From Platycnemis pennipes (Eukaryota; Arthropoda; Insecta; Odonata; Platycnemididae), in NCBI GenBank assembly GCA_933228895.1, contig OW121858.1, positions 27,551,859-27,615,858 on the forward strand: a stretch of 64,000 nt of DNA, given 5' to 3'. This document shows, in pieces, positions 1 to 11,300 of this stretch. Both the position numbers and the translations under genes were made by a program. Position 1 is the stretch's first letter, and the number at the start of each line of letters is the position of its first letter. The notes beneath the pieces were generated by a model. It had not been told where the DNA came from, did no database searches, and worked only from the letters and a program-made list of their open reading frames with translations.

Positions 1-231
1 GAAATTTTCATTTTTTGTAAACAATTTTTTTGTTTATTTATAAACATTTTCATGCTAAAATTGTTTAAATTTAGGTATTATTATGGTCATTTATGACGTT
101 ATTTCAATAAAATCATTGTACTGTGGTTAAAAATTGTTTTCATTTCAACGGTAAATAAAAAAATACGATGGGGTCCCTAAAGGACCCCAACGGTAACCAC
201 CGTAATAAAATGAGGGTCGGTAACCAGAGGG
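1..231. mobile_element. Right end of a piggyBac-type transposon (rest lies left of the window)
   Basis: The stretch ends in CCAGAGGG directly before a TTAA at 232-235. Read inward from that end this is CCCTCTGGTTACCGACCC, the form expected of a piggyBac terminal repeat (CCC start, TTAA target duplication). Just inside are a palindrome GGGGTCC-CTAAA-GGACCCC (170-188) and two GGTAACC words, resembling the subterminal palindromes of the other piggyBac elements in this window. No transposase reading frame is present, so this would be 3' non-coding sequence. The left end cannot be seen, so the call rests on one terminus only. Confidence 0.5.
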
Positions 232-248
232 TTAAAAAAAATTATTAG

Positions 249-754
249 ATAGTGGTCCTGGTTTAGGACCTCTTCAGGAGGTAGCTGAGGAGGTTGGAGC
301 TACAATGAGTGAAGCTAAGCCTCTAAAGGCGCTGAGGCGATCCGTGAAAGAGCTGAGCCCAGATGCATGCCTTGGCAGGTATGTAGCCAGCGCAGCTCTT
401 CAGGGAAATGAATGCTTACACTGCCATGAAAGCCTTCTTTCAGAGGACCCTATCCCTTCCATTTCTTATGCTACAGAAGGGGAGGAGGGAGAAAGGTGTC
501 CTTCGGAAGGCCTGGTAAGATTAGTAGTGAAGGCAATTCCATTCCTCCTGCAAAAATTGCAGGTCATAGGTCACTGCAAGCATATATCTGTCAAACTCAG
601 ATATGAGCTAGCCTGCAGTGACCTAGATGAGACATTCATCAAATGTCAGGACCACAAGTTGGCTTTGACAGAAAAAATGTATTTGTACGTTGCTATGTTG
701 GCAATTCAGTTGTTTTGCCGTGAGAGAAATAAATGCTTACAGGAAAATACCTAA
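249..754 (+). CDS. Unrecognised ORF or terminal exon (149-168 aa)
   Basis: An ATG at 305 opens a 149-residue frame ending in TAA at 752-754. The same frame is open back to 251, just after an AG at 247-248 (ATTATTAG), so this may be the last exon of a gene whose upstream part lies outside the window, with the piggyBac end inserted immediately before it. The protein is mildly acidic in the middle, with a CLHCHE motif near residue 37 and a Cys-containing C-terminus. No family is recognised. Codon use looks coding-like compared with the flanks. A possible AATAAA at 1497-1502 would serve it. It could equally be a fragment of an unidentified transposon. Confidence 0.35.
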
Positions 755-962
755 TTTAGGTATTGCATAGCTCTTTATTACCTATGATAGGTACATATTA
801 GGGCTTGTTGGGCTAATGTTACCTAATTTAGGTATTCAAGCCTCGAATGGAAGTCTCAAGGAATGTATGCCTCAATGACTTACCTTTATGGTATTTCAAT
901 GCCTTGTTTTACCTAATCTAGGTATAAAGGCATCTCAGGACTAAAGGTACCTAATTAAGGTA
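748..962. repeat. Cluster of five 15-bp palindromes TACCTAnnnTAGGTA
   Basis: TACCTAATTTAGGTA occurs at 748-762 and 820-834, TACCTATGATAGGTA at 779-793, TACCTAATCTAGGTA at 910-924, and TACCTAATTAAGGTA at 948-962. The first copy overlaps the stop codon of the upstream ORF. Spacings are 31, 41, 90 and 38 bp, so this is not a simple tandem array. The arms are conserved while the centre varies, as expected for binding sites of a dimeric protein or for transposon subterminal repeats. Confidence 0.75.
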
Positions 963-2270
963 TTAGTCCTGACAGCCCTAGCTGTGTCCAGTGCTCACAA
1001 ATGTTGTAGTTTGTATTTTTTCCTAAATTAATTTCTTGGAAGACCTCAGCAGTCTTTCCATAACATAATGTAATGAAATAATTACATATATACAAGGTCA
1101 ATTTAGATTTTTTATCATGTTGAGACTTTGTTTCCATATGTGGGAAGTTTTCCAAATTTTGTGCAAGATGAGGTATTTGCTCTGCTTTTAATTTCAATGA
1201 CTAATATTTTCATGTAATTTCATGCTTAAAAGGTGTATTTCCTCCTGCTTATGGGGTACTATGAGCCTTTGCTTATTTACTCAGTATTCAGAATTGAAAT
1301 TGGTAGCAATGTTGACTGTTTTAAGTGCATGTAGTGAAACTGATAGTTTCCTCATCCAACACCTTCCCTGTGCCATTTCCTGCTTTGTAGTTAACATATG
1401 CAACTCTCACAATGATTTGAAGTAGTAATTTCGCCTCCTTACCTATGTACCTTCTACATTTGTATCCATATACCGCTGGTGTACATGATACCGATCAATA
1501 AAAGATTTGAGTATCTAATTACTTTGTGTTCTTGTTGTAAGCTTAAACCCGAATTCCCCAAGATATTATTATAATTATATAATAATATCTTGGGGATATA
1601 TATAATTGCAAATATAAATTTAAATACATATGGAGGGGTGGAACTGATTAATTCAAATGAGGCGGAAAATTGCGTGCTTAGCTTGTGCCACCATTTATCG
1701 CCGGTAGAGCTACACTACTTTCGGCGCTAGTGCTGCCATCTGCCAAAGGTATACTTTTCCTGGTACTACGTCGACCAGCATACCACCGATTTATACGACA
1801 GCTCACAAACCCTGCCGTAGGAAAAGGTAGAAAGACGAAGCTGGTGTGGAGGGCTGGAATTCCCTGTATTTTATTGTGATAACATCCGATACATGGTCCT
1901 CATTCGTGGTTATTCCATGAAACAGTAGTGTACCAAGTTCTTTGTTGTGAATTGAAGCATGAAATATGCTAGCGGTTCGTATTTATAGCTACCTTGCGGA
2001 AAGTGCTTCATCTTGCAGTTAATAGTCGATGGTAATGAGTGAGTAGGAGGATCGATCAGTAGGGGATAATTTAATTACCACGCCAATGGTGAAGTTTGTC
2101 AACGTGATCAGCTTGTCTGGATGCTGTTGGTTGGTTATTTAGGGGAGGCGACCGACAGCTGAGGTCATTTGGGCCATATAGGACAGGTGGGTAATTGGAT
2201 AATGGTAGATATTTTTAGGGAACGGAGGAAGGGTGGAGAGAAATCCGGCGTCGGCATTAGCCTACTCTTA
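963..2270. other. AT-rich non-coding stretch with a polyA signal and a hairpin
   Basis: No convincing gene. It contains a possible polyadenylation signal AATAAA at 1497-1502 on the plus strand and the hairpin at 1556-1595 listed separately. Short open frames here lack codon bias, splice sites or recognisable domains. Confidence 0.5.
1556..1595. repeat. Perfect 18-bp stem, 4-nt loop hairpin
   Basis: CCCCAAGATATTATTATA (1556-1573) is followed by loop ATTA and its exact reverse complement (1578-1595). It lies about 55 bp past the possible polyA signal at 1497. It may be a MITE remnant or a transcript-end structure; no terminal duplications were identified. Confidence 0.8.
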
Positions 2271-2277
2271 ACGAAAG

Positions 2278-2455
2278 GTGCCAAGGGGACCACGGCTTAA
2301 CGTCCCATCCGACGGACTTAGTACTGTACTTGAAATGCCCTCCACTAGGCACTCAAGTGGGGACCGGTTTTCCACTGAAAAATCCGCCACTGCCGGGAAT
2401 CAAACCCGGGCCCTCGGGATGGGAGGCCAGTACTCTAGCCATCACATGGACGCTG
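2278..2455 (-). mobile_element. tRNA-derived SINE
   Basis: Read on the minus strand, the segment shows an A-box-like TGGCTAGAGTACTGG, then a B-box-like GGTTTGATTCC inside GGGCCCGGGTTTGATTCCCGG. These are the two internal RNA polymerase III promoter elements of tRNA genes. The 3' part ends in GGGACGTTAAGCCGTGGTCC, a tail type seen in arthropod SINEs. There is no intact acceptor stem or anticodon arm, so it is a SINE rather than a tRNA gene. Boundaries are approximate. Confidence 0.65.
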
Positions 2456-5376
2456 TTGACTGTGTTCGAAGTGTCGTATAGTGTTTTGTAGTTTTGTGTG
2501 TAAAGGGTGATATTGATGAATAAAAACGACTTGTACCGTAACGTGTTCGTGTCTTCGACGAGCATTGGAAAGGCAGAACCTGCAGTATGGGGACCTTTTC
2601 AGGGTAATTGCGGACTATTTTTGGTAGTGATGGAGCCTATTGCACCATGTACTGTGATTTTGTAGTGAAATATATGAGTGAAATGGTTTGTGTGAGTGAG
2701 TGCACCATTTTCTATTCATCTCTTGATTTTTTGTCACTTTGGCTGTCGTAATATTTTCGTAACCTAATTTCAGAAGGCATGTAGTTGTTTATTTCCTTTT
2801 TATAAGTACAATAATATTGGTCTTTTTTATTCTCTCAATCACTTTGTCCGACAGCTTGATTTTGGTTTTTTTGTATGATTTACGATTAATATCTTTTATG
2901 TTGCCTCATCATTTCCATATTTTCTTTTTCATGTATGGAACTTACATATGTTTTTGTATTTAACGAACCATTTCCTTTGTGTGTGTTGATATTTTGTCAC
3001 TTTGGGTGCCTTAAATATTGTTTGTAACTTCAGTTTCAGTGTGAAACAATAAAACGTGCCATCAGTGAGTTTATGGATTTCATTTGTGTACGCTAATTTG
3101 AAACCCCATCTGTAAATGAACCCGCGCCACAGTATGAACCGAGGGGATGGGGAATGTTGGGAAGGGGAATTGGGATGGGGAAAGTAGGGGAGGTTACTAC
3201 CATATATGGACGAAGCTTCTGCCCAGCACTGCCCTTGGCACTGCTATTCTCGTCCTTTCATTGGCCCCTTTCAGCCAATGAGGCTAGACTGCTAGGGATA
3301 GGCTTATCCTTAAAAATGCGGAAATTCATCCCTCGTTTCGTCAATTTTCAGGCATGGAGTCCACGGTATTTATCCTTACTCAAGAGATAGGCTCTTCATG
3401 ATTTCTGCGGATATTATCCTCATATTTGGGGATACGTCTCGTCATGTGCCGGCTGGGATATTAAAACCACCAGCGTATTATGCTAGATAAAACCAGATAA
3501 ATAACCTAAGAGAGATTGGTTGTCGCACCGATAGATTCAAAATGTCATTTTCCCCCGAAAGAGCACATTAAGCAGCATAGCAAAGGAGTAGGTAGGGGAA
3601 ATATTTTAGACTAGTCTGTAGTGCAAGATGCATGTGTTAACAACCAATCCCTTAATACTATTTAGACCTGCAGACCTTCTGCCTGCCATTCAGGCACTTC
3701 TCATAAGCATTTCGTATGCAGAGAGAAGGAAATGGCTATTTTACAACTAGAGAAATGTGTCCCACTAATTATTTTTGTACTTTTTTCTACACCATATTTT
3801 CATTATATGTTGTCTCCCACTCTCAAACACCATGTTTTTTGCATTTTTTCTGCAACACAAACAGCTAAAATTCCAAATCTACTCATACAGACAGAGAATC
3901 CAAACTTAATGCACCAAAACTCACTCTTTTAGCTCAAAACTATGGAGAGAACAAAACAAAACGGATACAGAATGACTGTCTGACACAATACAAAATTAAT
4001 ACATATAGATACTAACAATATAGTTACCTGATACCCTATAGTATCATGTTTGCATATTTAAAGTGCATGGTTGGTGATCTTAACCCCCTGCCACACACCT
4101 TCCCGGTGGCTTGTAGGGTATTGTATGGATGTAGATATATAATAAATAGGGTATCTCCCAGCTAATAACGTGAATGTATTTCAAGCACTCAACAGTTAAA
4201 ATGTATTAAACTGCTTTAACATGTTAAAACTTATATCTCAACTGTATTTATTACATTATTTCATCAAGATTTCCCTCTATCAACGCTCTTCGTAGTTTAA
4301 AACCACCGCTTTTAACCTCCTGGAAATGCAACGTTTGCCAAGTGTAAATGGCATATTTCTGAAGAATGCATGAAAAACATTAATCTTTATTGTAGATCGT
4401 CGATCAAAGATGCTCGTAATTCTCTTAGAATGTTTGATACAATGGCGGTAGTAAATTGTTGCCCATTTAAATAGTTAATAACTTTTAATATCATATTGCA
4501 CGTGGTCAGTTTCGTCCTCGTGACCCCTTGTGGCGAGAGTCCGGTCGCCGATGAGGGTCGAAGCCGAACGAGGATACGGATTAGGCCGATTGCGAGCAGA
4601 GACCCTCGCTAATGACCGTCTACCTGGTCTGCTCCCCAGAAAAAAACAATTAACAGTTGCAGCAACTAATTTTAGCTCCAATTACTCACATTGTTGATGC
4701 TCTCCATCTTTAAGAGTATTCCCGGATAACTTTAAAATGTCATATGTATTCCTCAGTACAATAACAGTGATCATCAAACACTGGATAGTTATTGCCTAAC
4801 ATTAGAATTTCAGCCTCAAAATTGTTTAAACTGTAATTGACAATATGATACTGACATTGCTAACAAAAACGGCAATGCACCAATTCCCACTTTGGCTTTA
4901 TAAGGATATTCTGCAGAATTTGCTTCCTACAAATTAATTGAGCCAGTTCTAGATTGCCTTGATGATCACTTTAACACCGCATCTTTTATGATCTATGAAA
5001 AACATGTCTAATTGAAAAACTACAGATTATGCCCCTATCCTTTGTTTACATATATCATGCTATTATGCATGTAAAAATATTTGAATGCAAGCTTAATTTG
5101 GGAATAAAATGGTTTGTTGCAATTTAACAATGATTTTTAACAATTGAAACACTATAAATAAAGTAGGAATTAATTTAGTGGAATGGTTGAAAAATAAATT
5201 GAATGCACTCCTACTTGCATTATGAACCTTATTTTAAAGTATTTTTACATGAAATATACACATATTAGATGGGATACAAAATTATGATTATTGTTAGGCA
5301 AGTGACATATAACCATCACTTCCTCTATTTCACAATTTCCTCAAATTTGCACTCTTTTGGGTAGCCCCTTCAAAAG
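2456..5376. other. Non-coding stretch, nothing firmly identified
   Basis: AT-rich sequence without a supportable gene. A GC-rich island at about 4500-4640 contrasts with its surroundings and may be a repeat fragment of unknown type. Inverted CCAAT-like words lie near 3260-3285 without a clear downstream gene. Confidence 0.4.
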
Positions 5377-5460
5377 TATAAAATATAGGTTTCTCTGTAT
5401 TCAGGAGACGATTAAACAAAACTGAATTCCCAACAAACGATAGTACACCAAGAGGTAAGT
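5377..5460 (+). promoter_or_regulatory. Possible TATA promoter with a short first exon
   Basis: TATAAAA at 5377-5383 is followed about 25 bp later by an initiator-like ATTCAGG (near 5399-5405). About 50 bp further is a strong splice donor, AGAG|GTAAGT, at 5455. This is the layout of a TATA promoter with a short non-coding first exon. No downstream plus-strand gene is identified; the next feature is the piggyBac element at 5629. The signal is suggestive only. Confidence 0.3.
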
Positions 5461-5628
5461 GCTAATTCATGTTTTTAACATCATTGTTTCCACTTTCCAC
5501 AATTGAATGATGCTTTTCTCTAGGTCCAGCAATGCTTGTGCATTTAGGCAGCTTATTTGGATATTGACTTTCAGTGAACATCAAATGATTAATGTTTTCA
5601 GAAGAATTAGTTAAAAGGAGTACTTTAA

Positions 5629-7890
5629 CCCTTTCACTGCTCCCATCGTCTATAAGCGATCGACGTAGTAGACTGCTCCCATCGTCTATTGGCGATTTGA
5701 AGAGTGGTGCTACTCCCAGACGCCATGGGTGCCTCAAATTTCTTCCTTTGACGGATAGATGTCATGCAAACATCTTTTTGCCCTCTTTTCCCATTTATTG
5801 CCCTTCTCCAGCTGCCAGGAATCCTCAGTCACCCTTGAAAAATGTCGAGAGAAAGTCGCGCTTGTTCGTCACACGGCATCCGCCCCGGGAAGAGACCATT
5901 TTCCTCACGGGATATTGTGTCTGTTCTTGATGAACTCAGCGATGAAGAAGAAGTATTTTCTTCAGATTTGGAAGACAGTGATGAAAACATAGAAGTCCTG
6001 TTGAGTCATCCAGTGAAGATGAGACAAGAGGAGAGAGCCCCGATCATGTTTTTGAGTGGGAGAGCGGACGAAATTTTGTGCCACCGCTTTGGAATTTTGA
6101 CTCTACAAGTGCAGGAATTAGTAGTGATTTTGTAATTTGTGATGAAAACAATGTGTTGGAATATTTTGAGGCTTTCTTTGACAGTGCCATTGTGGAACAC
6201 ATAGTGAACGAAACTAATCGCTACGCCAATAATTGTATTGAGTCGCAGCCATTGTCGCAATTTTCCAGAATGCGCCGTTGGAATGATTGCACTGAAAATG
6301 ATTTGTATGTGTTTTTAGGCTTGACGATGCTGATGCCGCATTCGAAGAAGCATTCTATTGATGAATACTGGTCAAAGGATCCCCTTATAGAAACGGCAGT
6401 TTACGGGAAATACATGTCAAGAGACAGATTTTTGGGGATTTTACGATTTTTACATTTCAGCGATAATAATGTTGCAAACCCAGAAGATCCCTTGCACAAA
6501 ATTGATACAATTTTTTGTATGCTAAAGGAAAAATTTAGTGGTTTCTTCAATCCGTTTCAAAAGCTCGTGATAGACGAATCGCTTATGCTATTCAAAGGTA
6601 GACTGTCATTCCAGCAGTATATTCCATCAAAGCGGCACAGATTTGGAATCAAGTTCTTTGTTTTGTGCGATTGTGAGACAGGGATCATATTAGACATGAT
6701 TCCATACACTGGGAAGACAACAAATATTCCCAAAAGTGACTTAGGCGTATCTGGTGCTGTTGTTATGAAAATGATGGAGAAATATTTACAGAAAGGGCAT
6801 ATTTTGTACACGGACAATTGGTACACTAGTCCAAGACTATGTAAATATTTACTTGACAATGGGACGGGGTCATGTGGGACAGTGAGGATGAATAGAAAAG
6901 GCATGCCATTGTTCCCACCTAAGTGTAATCCAGGAGACTATCATGTGAAAAAATCGAATAAAATATTAGCTCTCAAATGGCATGATGAGCGTGATGTAAC
7001 CATGCTTACAACTGTTCATAAAGGGAAATTAGTGGCGAGTAATAAGCGATATTGGAGAAGTAATATATTTATAAAAAAACCTGATGCTGTTCTAGATTAT
7101 ACTAAGAACATGAGATTGGTAGATAAGTCGGACATGCAAATCAGTTCAGTGGAATGGATGAGGAAATCTGTAAAATGGTATAAGAAAATGTTTTTCCATC
7201 TGATAGATGTTACCCTACTCAATGCATACCACTTTCATTCCGTCAAAACTGGAAGCAGCATGTCACTGAAGGAATTCAGTCGTACAATATTGCGACAGAT
7301 ATTCACAAAATACGGTACCCTGTCCCAGCCCCACCCTGGCCGTTCGACACCCACTAACCTTGCACCAGACCGACTCTTGGGAAAGGACGTTATTTTACGA
7401 CACTACCTGGAGTTCGTCCCACCCTCAGAGAAGAGGGCCAAACCGCAGAGACAGTGCCACGTCTGCATGAATACGCAGCGTGCGGAGAGGCACAGAAAAC
7501 TAGTCAACACTTGGTGTAAGGAGTGTGAGTGGGATTATGTATTGGTCAGTGTTTTCGTGATTTTCACAGCAAGAAAAATTTTTAACAAACAACTTTGATA
7601 GTAAATAATTGAATTTTCATTATGCTAACCGTACTTACAAATGATTTGATGTTCGAAAATAAATTTTGAAAAAAAAAATATTTCGGCTTTCAGTAAAAAA
7701 CCACTTCCTGCAATACGACATTCAGAGTAAAAGAATTAGAAAATTACGCAACATAAAATTTTTTAACAATTTTTCCCTTGAATATAAAATGATAATTAAT
7801 GAAAATACGCAAAAATAAGAAAAAAGAAAAATATTTTTTTTTTTGCGCCTGTGGAGAGCCAAATTTCAGATTAATTGCACAGTTAAAGGG
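5629..7890 (+). mobile_element. piggyBac element 1, complete with TTAA duplication
   Basis: The element is bounded by TTAA at 5625-5628 and 7891-7894. Its ends are CCCTTTCACTGC on the left and, reverse-complemented, CCCTTTAACTGT on the right. Just inside the left end a motif CTGCTCCCATCGTCTAT recurs at 5637 and 5673 (36-bp period). Length is 2262 bp. It carries one transposase frame broken by frameshifts. The right end lies only about 47 bp beyond the stop codon of the minus-strand zinc-finger gene A, so it appears inserted in that gene's 3' untranslated region. Confidence 0.9.
5842..7600 (+). pseudogene. piggyBac transposase (element 1), frameshifted
   Basis: The cut-and-paste transposase of the host element. 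The N-terminal part starts at ATG 5842 (MSRESRACSS) and is acidic (DELSDEEEVFSSDLEDSDE). The main frame is the 506-codon stretch from 6078 to 7598. The two frames need a one-base shift near 6000, since the downstream frame is open upstream of 6078 with SSSEDETRGESPDHVFEW. The three catalytic aspartates are present, numbered from 6078: D166 in VIDESL, D246 in LYTDNWY and D349 in RLVDKSD. A second shift near 7530 scrambles the end of the C-terminal cysteine-rich domain: after CKEC the tail continues in another frame as LCIGQCFRDFHS. It resembles the 580-residue protein of element 2. Catalytic residues survive, but the two frameshifts make a functional protein unlikely unless they are assembly errors. 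Confidence 0.85.
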
Positions 7891-7940
7891 TTAAGGTTGC
7901 CTGCAATGACAGTCCTCATAACATATTAATGAGGTTTCAC

Positions 7941-10437
7941 TTATATGTGAATCTTCATATGCTGATTAAGTTTACTATTAGAATAAAAGGGTTTGGAACA
8001 CAAATTGCAGGAATAAGATTTAACACCAATGTGTATTGACATATGACTACGAAGATTATCTTTGCATGAAAATGATTTGGAACAGTAACTGCAGGCGAAA
8101 AGTTTAAGGCCAGTATGGACTGTCATGTGACGGTAGAGAGTACGTTTGTCTGAATATGATTTGGAACAATGACTGCAGGAGAAAGCTTTATGCCAGTATG
8201 AACTAACATGTGTCTATGGAGATGATGTTTGAGTGAAAATGATTTGGAACAATGACTGCAGGAAAAAGGTTTAAGGCCAGTATGAACAGACATGTGATTA
8301 TGGAGACTTTTACTGTGTGAAAACGATTTGGAACAATGACTGCAGGAAAAAGGTTTAAGGCCAGTATGAACTGACATGTGACTATGGAGATGATCTCTGC
8401 GTGAAAATGATTTGGAACAATGACTGCAAGAAAAAGGTTTAAGGCCAGTATGAACTGACATGTGACTATGGAGATAACGTCTGCATGAAAATGATTTGGA
8501 ACAATGACAGCAAGAAAAAGGTTTTAGGCCAGTATGAACTGTCATGTGACGATTGAGATAATCTCTTTCTGAAAATGATTTGGAACAATGACTGCAGGAA
8601 AAAGGTTTAAGGCCAGTATGAACAGACATGTGTCTCTGGAGAGTTTCCTTTACTGAAAATGATTTGGAACAATGACTGCAGGAAAAAGGTTTAAGTCCAG
8701 TATGAACTGACATGTGACTTTGGAGACGACCTCGGTCTGAAAATGATTTGGAACAATGACTGCAAGAAAAAGGTTTAAGGCCAGTATGAATAGACATGTG
8801 CTTACGGAGAGTTTGTTTGTGTGAAAATGATTTTGAACAATGACTGCAGGAAAAAGCTCTAAGTCCAGTATGAACTAGCATGTGAATATTGAGATTACCT
8901 TTACGTGAAAAAGATTTGGAACAATGACTGCAGGAAAAAGGTTTAAGGCCAGTATGAACAGACATGTGATTACGGAGAGTTTGTTTGTGCGAAAATGACT
9001 TGGAACAATGAGTGCAGGAAAAAGGTTTAAGTCCAGTATGAACTGACATGTGACTATGGAGATGACCTCGGTCTGAAAATGATTTGGAACAATGACTGCA
9101 AGAAAAAGGTTTAAGGCCAGTATGAATAGACATGTGCTTATGGAGAGTTTGTTTGTATGAAAATGATTTTGAACAATGACTGCAGGAAAAAGCTCTAAGT
9201 CCAGTATGAACTAGCATGTGAATATTGAGATTACCTTTACGTGAAAAAGATTTGGAACAATGACTGCAGGAAAAAGGTTTAAGGCCAGTATGAACAGACA
9301 TGTGATTACGGAGAGTTTGTTTTTGCGAAAATGATTTGGAACAATGAGTGCAGGAAAAAGGTTTAAGGCCAGTATGAACTGACATGTGACTATGGAGATG
9401 ACCTCTGCGTGAAAATGATTTGGAACAATGAGTGCAGGAAAAAGGTTTAAGGCCAGTATGAATTGACATGTGACTATTGAGATGATATCTGTGTGAAAAT
9501 GATTTGGAACAGTGACTGCAGGAAAAAGGTTTCAGGCCAGTATGAACTGACATATGTCTCTGGAGAGTTTGCTTTTCTGAAAATGATTTGGAACAATGAC
9601 TGCAGGAATAAGGTTTTGTTCTATCATGTAACACTAGATGTTTATTAAGATCGTATTTTTGTGCAAACTCTCTCCCACACACTGTGCATGAAAATGGTCT
9701 CCCCCCAGTGTGTGTACGAATGTGTATTGCAAGGGTACTTGGTTTGTAAAAGGACTTGGAGCATACTCCACAGGATAATAACTTCTTCACAATGGGATTG
9801 ACATCCTGAATACTGCCATTACTCGGTCTAGAAATAGCTGAGTTAGGCACCCTTTTGTCAGCATTATGGGGAGTGCTGGAATCAATCTTTCCCAGAACAC
9901 ACTTATGTCCATTGTATTCACCTTCATAGTCAAAGTTCAAGTTACATGTGCTACACTTAAAATCAGTTACAACATTATGTACCTTCATGTGTTTCCCAAT
10001 CGAATACTTTGACCTGAATCTACTTCCACACTTGTCACACTTGAAACTTCTACCACATGGGTTTTCATCACTCAGGGGTAATTGGTTCCTTGTGCCACTG
10101 CCATTGACCTGCACACTGATCCTGCTGACATTCCTTGCCATTTCTGTGCACTCCATTGACTCCACATCATTCTTCTTTCTCTGCTCCATGACCCTCATGC
10201 TTCGCCGAGTGATGTCATACAATGTCGCAGCCTCCCTGCTCTCTCCTTCCTCCAGGACAATGGTGCTTATTATCTCATCCTCCCTCCTGGACCCAGAATC
10301 TGAAACATGACTCTTTTCCACTCCTTCCTCCCTTGCCATGCAGGCAGGCGCATGTAATGGGACAATGAACACCGACTCTCTCACATCTAAGGCTGGGATT
10401 GATGCTTTGAGGCACTCAGTGGCAGCTCTTTTTGTTT
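7941..10437 (-). CDS. Gene A last exon: C2H2 zinc-finger array of about 24 fingers
   Basis: A probable DNA-binding transcription factor of the ZAD-ZNF type. The exon starts after a TTGCAG acceptor (AG at 10439-10438) in phase 1, matching the donor of the exon at 14331. About 110 residues of low-complexity acidic/basic linker precede the fingers. Two divergent fingers ([20 protein letters not shown], the latter ending in an atypical H-x-C) are followed by two moderately diverged ones. From there nearly identical 28-residue units run on, of the form C-x2-C-KSFS-x-L-x2-H-x3-H, joined by HTGLKP instead of the common TGEKP. Fingers 7-10 and 11-14 are a four-finger block duplication. A one-base deletion near 8185, where KAFSCSHC is expected, shifts the frame and ends the 753-codon ORF at 8123. 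Past it the original frame gives three more fingers to the stop at 7941. The shift may be a real truncation or a sequencing error. Confidence 0.9.
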
Positions 10438-11300
10438 CTGCAAATATGGGAGGATTTAACTGATGTAAATTGATAAGGAAATTGAACCACTATGGTACAG
10501 AAACATGGTAGCACAGATGTACTGCTCAAAATGATATCTCCTCCATACATATAACCAGATAAATATTATCTTAAATCACTGCAGCCTAGACACAAAATTT
10601 ACACACTTTATCAATGTTATGCTGTACAAATTTGAAATGTGGCAGTTCGTACACACTGTGAAGAGTATTACAGCCCAAACACTATACAATAAACTGTAAC
10701 AGTCTTGTTACATTTATTCCATTAAATGTTATGTCTATTTTAATATTAGATGTAGGCTGGGTTTTACTCTAGCAACCGATTTGGAAATGGGGTTGTTGAT
10801 AAATAAACAAAATATTTTCAGTTGTGATTGTTAACATTGAGATGATGAAGATGTGGTTACAGGAGTAATAAGTTTGAGAATTGTGAATGATATTGTGTTA
10901 TTAGTTGCTTCTTTTTACACTTAGTGTGCATCTCACTTTGGTGGTTATTTGTAAAAATTACCTGGTGTGCAAGATAAAAAAAAACCAGAGAACCCCCCCA
11001 CTCTACCAGCTAACACTAAGTTGGCCAGGCTGCTGGAGATATCATATTTTTAGATACATAATTATGGCACCAAACGTGGGGTGGAGCAGAAGAGTAACTC
11101 AAGGATTGGCACAAACTATCCAGAGTTAAAAGGAAAAAGAGGTGATCCATTAGATCCTGACCTATCCAAGTTCATGCATCTTAAAATTCTGTTTGAATTT
11201 CTTTTAACTGCTATATTGTAAATGCATGATCTAGCCAAAGATCTAGCATTTACTTTTCTTGTTATCTTATTTTTGGTGTAGCACAAATAATTTTGGACTG
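10438..11300. other. Gene A intron sequence
   Basis: Intron between the last exon and the exon at 14331. AT-rich, with no second gene seen. The right part merges into the Gypsy remnant. Confidence 0.55.

Noticed and set aside
2278..2455. A genuine tRNA gene
   Set aside because: Box A and B are present but no cloverleaf with acceptor stem and anticodon arm can be drawn; the tail is SINE-like.
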